A DNA stretch of 64,000 nt, taken from Impatiens glandulifera. Lineage: Eukaryota; Streptophyta; Magnoliopsida; Ericales; Balsaminaceae. Below the pieces are notes generated by a model that saw nothing but the letters and a program-made list of their open reading frames with translations, was not told the origin of the DNA and did no database searches. Where the stretch lies: positions 23,104,117 to 23,168,116 of the forward strand of contig NC_061866.1 in the NCBI RefSeq assembly GCF_907164915.1, written 5' to 3'. The position numbers and the translations under genes were made by a program. Below are positions 9,885 through 21,075 of this stretch, one piece after another; position 1 is the first letter of the stretch; the number at the start of each line of letters is the position of its first letter.

Positions 9885-12428
9885 AATTGGGATATCATTG
9901 TTCATTTGGAAATGGAAAATTAACTTTATCTATTAATTCTAAAGTTGTTGGAACCGGTTCACTTATATCTTATGATAATCTGAAACCGTTGCTTCTTATA
10001 ATGAAACCTTGAATGTGGAATCACATGGTACTAAGCGAAAAATAAATAATGAAAATTCAAGTTCCTTATGGCATAAGCGATTAGGACATATATCTAGAAA
10101 TAGAGTTAAAAGACTTGTTTTCGAAGGAATTTTAGATAAAATTGATTTTTAAGACTTAAATGTATGTATTTAATGCATTAAAGGAAAACAGACTAAAAGA
10201 AAGAAATTATGTGCAATAAGGGCAAATGATGTCTTAGAGTTGATACATACGAACATTTGTGGGCCATTTCCTACATCTTCTTAGAATGGTCCACAATACT
10301 TTGTATCATTTATAGATGATTACTCAATATATGCATACATATTTCTAATTCATGAAAAATCACAAGTATTGGATGTGTTCAAATCATTTAAAATTGAAGA
10401 TGAAAACCAACTCAATAAAAGAATAAAGAAAGTCAAATCTGACTATTGTGGTGAATATTACGGTAGATATGACGGGTTAGGTGAACAACGTCCAAGACCT
10501 TTTGCTAGATACCTAGAGGAGTGTGAGATTTTCCCACAATACACCATGCCTAGTTCACCTAGAATGAATGGTGTGGCGGAAAGACATTATCGTACTCTTA
10601 AGGACATGGTAAGGAGTATGATTAGTCGTTCGATTTTACCAGAATCTCTATGGGGAGAGGCACTTATGACTGCAGCCTATATTTTAAATAGAGTACCAAG
10701 TAAAGCAACTGTTAAAACACGTTATGAGCTTTGGACTAGTCGTAAACCTAGTTTAAAGCATTTTTATGTTTGGGGATGTTCTGCTGAGGCAAGGCCTTAT
10801 AGGCAGAATGAAAGAAAATTTGTTCCCAAAACAGTTAGTAGTTATTTTATTGGGTACTCTGAACGATCAAGGGGATATAAATTTTATGATCCCAAGTTAA
10901 AAAGAGTTTTTGAGACGGGAACTGCAATATTTTTTGAGGATATTGAGTTTGTTGGGAGAAATAACTTTGTCTTTGAAGATAATTTGGATTCAACAATTCC
11001 TATTGAAGAAGACTTGATTCATATCCCAAATGATTTTGAAATTGATATGGATTTTATTCCTATTGATGATCAAGTTCAAAATCAAGAGCAACAAGAAATT
11101 GTTGAACAACCTCAACAAACTCAAGATCAAGTGCTTTTAAGACAATCCACTAGAGAAAGGAGAACTGCTATATCAAATGATTATATAGTTTTTCTTCAAG
11201 AAAATGAAGATAGTGGTAGTATAATGGAAGATGACCTTATCAGCTTCCAACATGCTATGAAGGATACTAATTCTGAAAAGTGGATTTGTGCAATGAACGA
11301 AGAGTATAAATCTATGCAAGACAATAAAGTTTGGGAACTATTAGTTGTAAATGTATTTTTAAAACAAAACGGGATTCAAAGGGTAATGTTGACAAATATA
11401 AGGCTCGTCTTGTAGCAAAAGGTTATTCTCAGAAGAAAGGGATTGACTTTAAAGAGACCTTTTCTCCAGTTTCATCAAAGTACTCTTTTAGGACAATCAT
11501 GGTTTTCGTTGCACAGTTTGATACGGAGCTTCATCAAATGGATGTCAAGACAACATTTCTCAATGGAGACATTGAAGAAACAATTTATATGGTGCAACCA
11601 GAAAACTTTGTGTTAGAAGACTCAAAGCATATGGTGTGTAAATTGAGAAAATCTATTTATGGGCTCAAACAAGCTTCTCGTCAATAGTATCAAAAATTTC
11701 ATTAAATTATTATCTCATTTAGTTTCTAGGTAAATGTCGTTGATGAATGTGTGTATCAGAAATTTGTTAGGAGTAAACATATTTCTTTAATTTTGTATGT
11801 TGATGAAATACTTCTTGACACAAATGATTTAAGCATATTATATGAAACTAAGAGTTTTTTATCAAAACATTTTGAGATGAAAAATCTTGGAGAAACTTCT
11901 ATGGTATTAGGAATCCAAATACATCGAGATTGTTCTCGAGGTATCCTTGGGTTATCTCAAAGAAACTATATTGATATAGTGCTTAAATGGTATGGGATGT
12001 TTGATAGTAAACCTTTAGATACCCATGTCGCTAAAGGAGACAAATTTAGTCTCAATCAATGCCCAAAAGGAAATCTTCAAATTGAAGAAATGAAATCAAT
12101 TCCATATGCTTCGGTTATTGGAAGTTTAATGTATTCTCAAGTATGTATGCGTCTTGATATTGCATATATTGTTGGAGTTTTAGGCAGATATCTTAGTAAC
12201 GATGGGATTAGATCATTGGAAAGCAGCCAAAAGGGTTATGAGATACTTAAAGAAAACAAGAGATTGCATGCTCATATATCAGAGGTCAAATAAGTTTGAG
12301 ATCATTGTGTATTCTGATTCTGATTTTGCGAGATGCCAAGATAGTAGAAGATTGACTTCAGGCTATATTTATCTGTTAGCTGGAGGAGCTATATCTTGAA
12401 AGAGTGCTAAACAAATTCTTGTAGCTTC
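9885..12428 (+). pseudogene. CT copia pol remnant, truncated by duplication joint
   Basis: A Tnt1-type copia pol. Pre-integrase (10,065-10,240) shows LWHKRLGHISRNR and IKGKQTK. Integrase core follows (HTNICGPF, FIDDYS, then [15 protein letters not shown]). The 348-aa ORF 10,369-11,415 spans integrase and the hinge. A frameshift near 11,360 leads to RT (11,390-11,687, [33 protein letters not shown]). A stop and frameshift near 11,690 lead to YVDE and the connection domain (11,751-12,293). Another 1-bp insertion near 12,201 breaks RNase H here but not in the second copy. It ends at the duplication joint, so the RNase H end is missing. No protease or LTR at its left. Confidence 0.85.
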
Positions 12429-13369
12429 ATCATTCAGGAGATTTGTCCGATAAGATTCACAAGGTATGTGAAGAAATTTTGGATGATGAAAAAGAAGTAA
12501 AGTCTAAAAGTGATTCAAAGAATGATGGACCCGAAGAGTCCATGCAATTTCACACCTATATCAGTCCCATTCAGACTGCTCCAACAGATTCTCAAGAGAT
12601 TTCCTCTAATGAAGGATCATTTGTTGATGGTACAAAGCTTATGAAGTCTATGACAACATTAATGGGAACTCTTAAGAAGAATATGGTTGTAATGGAATCT
12701 AATATGGTAAAGATTATGAAGACTTAGAAAGAAAACAAGAAGGAATTTGTCGATCTTCTTAAAACCCTTAATGAGATGGAGAAGACACTAAATACGAACA
12801 CGTACGAGAGTCATATCATCAATAAGTCATACACCAAATTTGAAAAGAACTTCTTCAAACGGCAAATCGAGTTGCTCGACAGCGAAAGGGAAAATAACAT
12901 TGAAGTTCATAATGAAGTTAGGGATGGAATTAGCTTGCTTCGAAATCAGATGGTTGAAATTAAAGGCAATATGAGCAAAGCTGATGCTGAGAGGTTAGAA
13001 CAGGTTGATTCCTTTGCAAGGAAGATTCGGGCTGAAGAAGATGCTAAGGTTGTTGCCGAGAAAGAGAAGAATCTTATTACTCAAGGCAATGACAATAACG
13101 GCAGAATAGGTGGTGGCGTTTCAACAAGCACCAGATCAAAGAGAAAGCAAATCGGTGATGATAACGATAGGCCAATCAAAAGAGGCGGAGGTCGCAGAAG
13201 TGATCGTGGTGGTAGAAGTATTAGAAGTGATCGTGGTGGCCGAAGTGGTGGAAGTGGTCGTAGTGGTCGTTCTCTCCCTCCATTTCGAAACCTTTTGACT
13301 GGTGAAGAATTCAGCTTTCAAGGATCTCGCTACTCAATTGACCCACTCGTGAAAAGGGAAGTTCAATAA
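12427..13369 (+). pseudogene. SV-B accessory gene, second copy, 5'-truncated
   Basis: Corresponds to 1,238-2,180. It begins mid-gene at the duplication joint and keeps the same frame, with the TAG at 12,725-12,727. It ends with the same basic RGG-rich tail and KREVQ terminus. Substitutions are few (for example RDG for MDG, and SIRS for SIGS). It has no promoter or start, so any product would be fortuitous. Confidence 0.8.
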
Positions 13370-13543
13370 TCTCTTTTCTCTTGAACTATCTTCTGTTAGT
13401 TTGTGAAATTGGTTCTTTAAACTTGGTTTCTGAATATTGGTTTTTGGAATTTATTTCTGTAAGACCGGTGAACAAGTTTGACTCTTTCTTTTATTGGATG
13501 GATATTTATCTCTTAAACTATGCAAAGTTTTAACATCATCATC

Positions 13544-15202
13544 AAAAATGGGGAAATTATTGGGTCGAATTATTTTGACTAAGGGTCAAAGTATTCTGAC
13601 TAATGGAATTTTGATGATGAGTTGGTATAAAACTTAAACTAAGTCGTCTAATTGTTTTTGGTGCATGTGTATTGAAAATATGTTTTATTAAACTAAGTCT
13701 GAATAAGGTTCATTAGACTGATTGGCTATTAGACGCATAGAGTTAGACGTGTAGTCTAAAAGATGTAGTTAGACGTGCAGTCTAACAAATACGTAGTTAA
13801 ACGTGCAGTCTAACAGACGTAGTTAGACGTGCTGTCTAACAGATACGTAGTTAGATGTGCAGTCTAATAGAGACGTAGTTAGACGTGAAGTCTAACATAT
13901 ACGTAGTTAGACGTGTAGTCTAATGAATACGTAGTTAGACGTATAGTCTAACAAATACATAGTTAGACGTGCAGTCTAATGAATACGTAGTTAAACGTGC
14001 AGTCTAAAGGATACGTAGTTAGACGTGCAGTATAACAGATACGTAGTTAGACGTGCAGTCTAACAGATACATAGTTAGATGTGTAGTCTAATAGATATGT
14101 AGTTAGATATACAGTCTAACAGACCTAGTTAGACGTTCAATCTAATAGATACGTAGTTAGATGTGTAGTCTAACAGATAAGAGTTAGACGTGTTCTGTAA
14201 CTCCTTCAGATTAGTCTGAAGGGAACCGTAATTAGACGTGTCGTCTCATCCCATTAGACCAGGTGGTCTAAGGGATCCTACTATCAGACGTGGACGTATA
14301 ATTTCATTAGACTTGTCAGTATAAGTTAAAAACGTCTAATGTCATGCTTAAGTAGTTACTTGAAGCTAGTATCCGTCTACCCACGATCAACTAGTTGTGT
14401 GCTACTCCTACTCCACTTTTCCGTGCAGATTAGTACGACATCCAGTTGCAACCAATTAACAAATTCCACATAAGCAAATATATTACTCACTACTTGTTTC
14501 TTGCAAGAATATCCTAGAAGAATATTTGGCGCACTACCAGATTGGTACGGCCACGATCCTGGTGCTCAAAGTCTATTGTACCTATGTACTATGGAGGCGT
14601 TCTAATGGAATTTATCCACGTGTCATTATAGAAGATTCGACCGTTGGTGCCTGCTCTTTATTTAAAGATCTTCAAGGACATCGGACGAACAACGAGAATC
14701 AGAGAGAACTCGATCGATTAGAACATATGTGAACATAAAAGATGATACACAAACGAACTGTTTTCTTTCTTTACTGTGTGTATATCAAGATAGAGATAGA
14801 ATCAAAGTATTGTCTAGCTGTGTGATATTCTTCAATATATTGTAAGTTGAACAGAGTCTTTTTTGTTCAATAGTGAGCTAGCCGTGCAACTGTATTTGAT
14901 TATAAGAAACGTATAGTGAATCCTTACGGTAGTTGGAAGAAGGGGTGACGTAGGAGAGTTTTGCTCCGAACATCCATAAAAAACTTGTTTTTGTCATTTA
15001 CATTATGTCGTCATCTCCTTCTTTGGTTCTTAGCTTCAAACCCAAGCAAATGTTTTCGCACATGAATCGTTCAAGAGTTTGCAAGGGTTTGTGTAGAATA
15101 GAAATCGATATAAATCCATAACAGGATTTCTATCAAATCGTTTGTCTGAAGCCGTCATCAATAGCCAGACCCCCGTCTCTATCGATTACGCCGATCCTTT
15201 CA
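13544..15202 (+). mobile_element. SV-B LTR, second copy
   Basis: Polypurine tract then LTR from 13,558 (TATTGGGTCG) to 15,202. It is 28 bp shorter than the first copy because one minisatellite monomer is missing. Leader motif at 14,847-14,988. Confidence 0.82.
13715..14310 (+). repeat. LTR minisatellite, second copy
   Basis: The same array as at 2,525-3,140 with one 28-bp monomer fewer, in the stretch that corresponds to ~2,820-2,875. Confidence 0.88.
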
Positions 15203-17665
15203 CTTTAAAATTCTTAAATGATGCATAAGCTAGGAAGATTCTAATTGTCTCAAGTCTAGATACAAGTGTAAAAGACTCATCAAAGTTGATGCCTTTGTCT
15301 TGTCTGTATCCTTGAGCAATAAATCGGGCTTTATTCCTAATAACTAGGCCATCTTCACTAAGCTTGTTTCTAAAGACCAATCTTGTCCAATGACTGATTG
15401 ATCAGTCGGTCTTTGAGTTAGATGCCACACTTTATTTTTTACAAATTGGTTTAACTCCTCCTACATAGCATTGATCCAATCTGGATCAAGCACTGCTTCA
15501 CCAATTTTCTTTGGTTCAATTTGAGAAATAAAGGCAGAATTGGCCATTTCATCCATCAATAAACGTCTTGTCCTACGAGGAGAGTTAAGATTTCCGATGA
15601 TCAATTCTAGTGGATGAGTCTTGTTCCATCTGAAGTTGGGTCCTAAAGGATTAATCATTCGACCAAATGGCTTCGCGTCGTCCGAATTCTCAACATCTTG
15701 TTGAACAGGAGTTTGAACGTCTGGTTGATTCTCAACCGGATCAGCCACAAGATCAGACAATGACATCCGTTTAGCCAGAGCTTCATCCTCACACACAGAA
15801 TCAAGACTTGTCGCTTCTAATCTATTAACAAGGTCGATGGGATCAATGGAATTACTTTCAACAGACTCATCAAAAACAACATGTAGGGACTCTTAAACAG
15901 TTTGAGTTATGTTGTTAAATACTCTGTAAGCCTTGATTACTGAGGAATATCCCATCATGAATCTAGCATCTTCTTTAGCATCAAAAGCTGTCAGATAATC
16001 CTTCCCATTGTTTGGATAAAACAATTACACCCAAATACCTTCAAGTAGGACACTGTAGGAATTCTTTCGTAAAACAGTTCATAGGGTGTTTTATCAAAAC
16101 GTTTGTTGATTATTGACCGATTTTGTGTATAGCAAGCTGTGTTTATGCTTCTGCCCAGAATCTCAGAAGAACATCTGATTCAGCAAGCATAGATCTCGCT
16201 ACTTCCTTTAGTGTCCTCACTCTCCTCTCAGCAATGCCATTCTACTATGGAGTTCGGGCACTAGACAACTCATGTCTAATACCAGACTCCTCGAGATAAG
16301 AGGATAAGCGTCTGTTGGTTAACTCAGTTCCCTAATCACCTCTAATGCAAGCAATATGTTACGACTTGTTTCGTAAGATGTGTTTTGGGTTCAAGAATCA
16401 AGTTCTTGATCTATAAGACCGGTGGAAATTCTACAATCAAAGGGCAGCGGAAGGTTTTCGATAGAGAATTTGGGGGGGAATGGATAGAAGAATCAAGGGT
16501 GCGAAGAGAATTACTGTTGGTCTATACCAAACAGTCCATAGTAAATAATAATAGTCGAATAAGGGCGAAGTCACATCTTCATCATTCTATTCATGTGTCC
16601 TTGGGGAAGAAAGACCAGCCTTATATAGGTGATGTCTTGCTCCATAATATTCGGTTACAACAACTTTAAAAGAATAACAGCATTCGGTTTGTAAAATAGA
16701 AAAGGAAAGCAAAACAAAATAATAATACAACAAAACAGAAATCTGGCCCATGTGCACACTAGGACCGAGACCGGGTGCCGAGGAAGGTTGCTGGAATTTA
16801 TTCTAGGACCGAGGCCTTGATGCGTAGGCCTAACACAATACTTAAAGATTTTTGGTTATGAATTCTTCTAAAGATTTTAATCAAATTTTCAGTAGTTTTA
16901 TCCTTTCATTGTAAAAATGCTACCCATGTAAATCATGAAAAATCATCAATGACAATAAGGGTAAATTTCATTCCTCCTAGGCTCTTTATAGGAATTAGAC
17001 CGAACAAATCCATGTTTAACAGTTCTAGGCAGCGATTGGATTGAGATTTCCCTTTACTTTTGAACGATGATCTGCCCTGTTTGTCTAACTAGCAAGTAGG
17101 ACAGACCTTGTCCTTAGAAAACTGTAGTTTAGGCAAACCGAACACTAAGTTATTCGAACATATGTTGTTGATGGTTTTTAAATTCAAATAGTTTAATCTA
17201 TTATGCCATAACCATTTCTGGTCATTGTTGGAAAACACGCACATAGGGTCAGATGTTTTATTTTTCCAATTCATTTTATAGGAATTTTCTACTCTATTTC
17301 CAGTTAATAAAGTATTACCATGTTGATCCTTAACTAGGCATGCATGAGTTTGAAAATCAACTGACAAACCGTTATCATATAGTTGACTAATACTAATCAA
17401 GTTATAACACAGATTGTCAAAAAGTAAGACATCATTAATGGTTAGATTACCATGGATAATCTTACCCTTACCCATGGTCTTACCCTTCTTGTTGTCAACA
17501 AAAGTGATCTTAGGACCTGAGCAATCTGCTATATTAGTAAGAAGTCGTCTGTTTCCTATCATATGTCAGGAACAACCACTGTCTAGATACCAAACAGAGT
17601 CCTCTAGGCAATCACTCACATGTACCTACACAAAATAATATTTACAATTGTTTTGGTACCCACAT
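15203..17665 (-). pseudogene. SV-A pol remnant, second copy
   Basis: The same arrangement as 4,042-6,500: protease HMIGN, pre-integrase, integrase split by an LTR-like insertion, hinge, and RT cut after FKNFK. The longest frame (17,562-17,089) is longer than in unit 1 because four bases near 17,256 are retained. It shows WLWHNRLNYL and a C..C pair at its end (CPTC), the HHCC zinc region of integrase. Inactive. Confidence 0.85.
16379..16835 (+). mobile_element. LTR-like insertion in integrase, second copy
   Basis: Same 457-bp block and boundaries as 5,218-5,674. It was therefore present before the tandem duplication. Confidence 0.5.
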
Positions 17666-18856
17666 TCACTTGGATCCTCGGTCAATCGGTCCCTTAGGAA
17701 TCCATATTTAAGTTATTTTGATGGATTTCCCATTTTGTGTTGTGATTAATGCGTATTATTTTGACATAGCAGACGCCTTCCTGCTAGCCTCTGATCTCTT
17801 AGCTTTTGAAGATGATTTTTTTTTTAAATCCTTGACTTCTTGTCAGGTTTTAGATTGTCGGACTTGTTGGCTGCATCTAACTTAATTTTCAGCAAGTTAA
17901 CAGTCGGCGGAACATAAGTTATTTCATTCTTCAAAGCTAAATCTTCATGAATTGGATCAGGTTCAATGACAGTTAGACTCCCTTTGACAAAACTTATTGG
18001 CTTAAGCTTGTCGGTTTCTGAGTTTTAACTTATTGCAGGACTAGTTTGGGTCATTGCTATCAAATTCTAAACCGGATTTCGATCCAACAGGTTTCAACAT
18101 ACTAATCTGATTAATGACAGCTTCTCTAGACCTTGTCCAAGCACTAACAATATAGTTTAACCTTTTGTTTTCAGAAGAAATAATTTGAATCTGTTCCTTG
18201 AGTATCTCATTCTCATATGAGATCACGACCACTTTCTTTTCAAAAACATTTGATTCAGAAATTTTGTGTGAAGAATAAATATTGGTCTCATATTTTGCTT
18301 TCATTTCAAAAAAAGAATTTGATAACTTCTTGTACTCAATGGCCATGTCATTGAATGTAGTAGTTAACTCATCGTTGGTAAATTCTTGTGGGGAAAGATC
18401 ATTTACCTTGGATTGATCATCTGCCATCAAGCATATGAGAGCTTCTGTATCCTTTGCAATAGAAGAATCCTCTGAATTTCTATCGGCCAATTTGGACTTA
18501 TTTTCAGCACATATGAAAACTTTCTGATCTTTTTGGTTCTTCTTAGTTTGGACGTTATGGCCATAAATCTGAATAAGCTTCTCCTAGATATCTTTAGCAG
18601 AAGAGCAGGATTTGATCTCGCAGAATATATTCATGTTGATTGATTGATATAAGATATCATTGGCAACGTTGTCTAAGTTATTGGTCATCTTATCTTTCGT
18701 TGTCCATTAACATCTAGGTTTATCAATCATTATGGGACCGTTCGTAATGACAATCCACATATCACAATCAAGAGAAGCCAAGTGAGCTTGCATTCTCATC
18801 GTCCAATAATCGTAATTTTCATTCAAAAGAAGAGGGATCTCATTGATGATAGACAT
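17665..18856 (-). pseudogene. SV-A gag remnant, second copy
   Basis: Corresponds to 6,500-7,693, with the same central deletion of the zinc knuckle and the same open segment (18,490-18,041). An extra stop near 18,710 shortens the N-terminal frame compared with unit 1. Confidence 0.83.
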
Positions 18857-18893
18857 GATTCAGGTTCTTTAAAGCTTGAGAATAGAAAACAGA

Positions 18894-20427
18894 GCTCTGA
18901 TACAAATTGAAAGAATTGGTGGCACCAATAGAGACATGGGTCTAACTATTGATGACAACTTCGTGCAAAACGGTTTAATAGAAATCCTGTTAGGGATTTA
19001 TATCGCTTTCTATTCTTCACAAACCTTTGCAAACTCTTAAAGAGAATCAAATACGGAAATGTTTGCTTGGGTTTGAATCTAAGAACGAATGAAAGAATGA
19101 ATGACATAATGTAAAAGATACAGAGGGTTGTTTATGGATGTTCAGAGCCAACTCTCCTACGTCACCCTTTCTTCCAACCACTGGAAGGATTCACTATACT
19201 TTTCTTTGAATCAAATATCGTTTTAGTGCTAGCTAAATATTGAACAGAACATACTTTGTTCAACATACAGAAGGTTTTAAGAATATCACTTAGCTAGACA
19301 GGGTTTTGATTCTATCTCTCTCTTGATGTACAAACTCAGTAAGCAAGTAAGCAATCCATAAGATAGCATGAAAGTCCGACAGCTCGTCCATTGTCCTAGA
19401 GGATCTTTAAATAGAGAATATATATCAACTGTCGAATCTTTTGCATTAAAACGTGGGAAGAACCCATTGGAAAGCCTCCATAGTACGAGAGTACAGTAGA
19501 CTTTGTGCACAAAGATCGTGGCCTTACAAAACTGGTAGTGCGCCGAATATTCTTCCAGGACTGTCCTGCAAGGAACAATTAGTGGAAAGAATATTTACTT
19601 ACGTCGCATTCATTCATTGGATGCAACTGGCTGTCATACTGATCTGCACGGATTAGTGGAGCAGGAGTAGCGTATATCTAGTTGATCGTGGGTAGACGGA
19701 TGTTGACTTCAAGCAACGATTGAAGTGAGGCATTAGACGTGCTCCATTAGACTGCCAAGTCTAATGAAGTTAAACGCCCCTGACTAATAGCAGGATACAT
19801 TAGACCATCAAGTCTAATAGAGTTAGACGACACGTCTAACTACGTGTCCCTTTAGACTAGTTTGAAGAAGTTAGACTCCATGCATCTAACTTTCATATGT
19901 TAGACTGCACGTTTAACTGTGTGTCTGTTAGACTGCACGTCTAACCACGTATAAGTTAGACTGCACGTCTAACCACGTATAAGTTAGATTGCGCGTCTAA
20001 CCACGTATATGTTAGACTGCACGTCTAACTACATGTCTATTAGACTACACGTCTAACAACGTATAAGTTAGACTGCACATCTAACCACGTATCTATCAGA
20101 CTGCACGTCTAACCACATGTTTGTTAGATTGCACGTCTAACCACGTATAAGTTAGACGGCACACCTAACCACGTATCTATTAGACTACACGTCTAACTAC
20201 ATGTCTGTTAGACTGCACGTCTAACTACGAATAAGTTAGATTGCACGTTTAACTGGTCGTACGTCTGACAACCAACACGTCTAATGAACCTGATACAAGC
20301 TAAGTCTAACTTAGCACGTTTTGATACACCTACACAAAAACAGTTAAACGACTTAGTTTCATTCTTATTTAAGTTTTACACAAGTTCATCATTAAAATAC
20401 CGTTAGTCAAAATAATTTGACCCAACA
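18894..20427 (-). mobile_element. SV-A 5' LTR and primer site, second copy
   Basis: The LTR runs from 20,427 (TGTTGGGTC on minus) to 18,908. The primer-site match is at 18,907-18,894. It is 28 bp longer than the unit 1 LTR because of one extra minisatellite monomer near 19,945-19,975. Confidence 0.85.
19730..20300 (-). repeat. LTR minisatellite in SV-A LTR, second copy
   Basis: Same array as 8,566-9,110 with one additional 28-bp monomer. Confidence 0.88.
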
Positions 20428-20449
20428 CAGTGAATCAAATGGGTGCATA

Positions 20450-21072
20450 CAAGATTTATGAAAAAATGAGCAGAGTATCTGGACACAAAGCATCAATAAA
20501 AGAATGGCATGATAATTGAAGAAGATCCTAAAAACAAAAAAAGATGCCTTTCAAATGGTGCAAACCACAATTGGAAATAGAAAAGGAGTACTATTCTGAC
20601 ATGATCTTTGGCTAGATAATATTTCCAATATATTCATAGAAGAAATGCAAGGAAACAGAGTTAGAACTTAATACATCAAGTACTCATTTAAAGACGTCTA
20701 TGAAGGTAAATGTGATTCACTTTTGAGGCATATTCTAAAAGGTTATAGAATCCTAAACCTAATGAAGTAGAAGCAACTCAATGAAAGAAATGATGAAATG
20801 TGATGGATAACATAAAACAACAAGAATTTCATTACAGGAAAGGCATGAGAAATGGTTAGAACAAGAGAATAGGAGGTAGATTGGCATAATGTGATATGGT
20901 CTCCAAAAATTATTCCTCGTCACCAATTTATTCTCTAGCTGGTATACAGAAAAAAGTTGACAACAAAAGACAGAATTCGAAAATACATAAATATTTCTGA
21001 TATCAACTATGTCATATGTTCAGGAGTTGAGGAAAGCATAAACCATTTATTTGGGGAATGCTCTTTTGTAAT
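20450..21072 (+). pseudogene. LINE 3' end, second copy
   Basis: As at 9,260-9,880. Here the zf-RVT cysteine near 21,061 is intact (HLFGECSF). The TAG after FIL is present in both copies, so it predates the duplication. Confidence 0.75.
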
Positions 21073-21075
21073 ACA

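Larger units (their letters stand above)
1238..12428 (+). repeat. Tandem duplication, unit 1
   Basis: This unit is repeated in direct orientation at 12,427-23,618 with few differences per kilobase. Corresponding features are offset by 11,189 at the start, 11,161 after the first minisatellite, 11,163-11,165 in the middle and 11,190 at the end. The left boundary falls inside the SV-B accessory gene and the right boundary inside CT RNase H. The joint at 12,427-12,428 shares only TC between the two parents, as expected of end-joining or template switching rather than homologous recombination. Confidence 0.93.
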
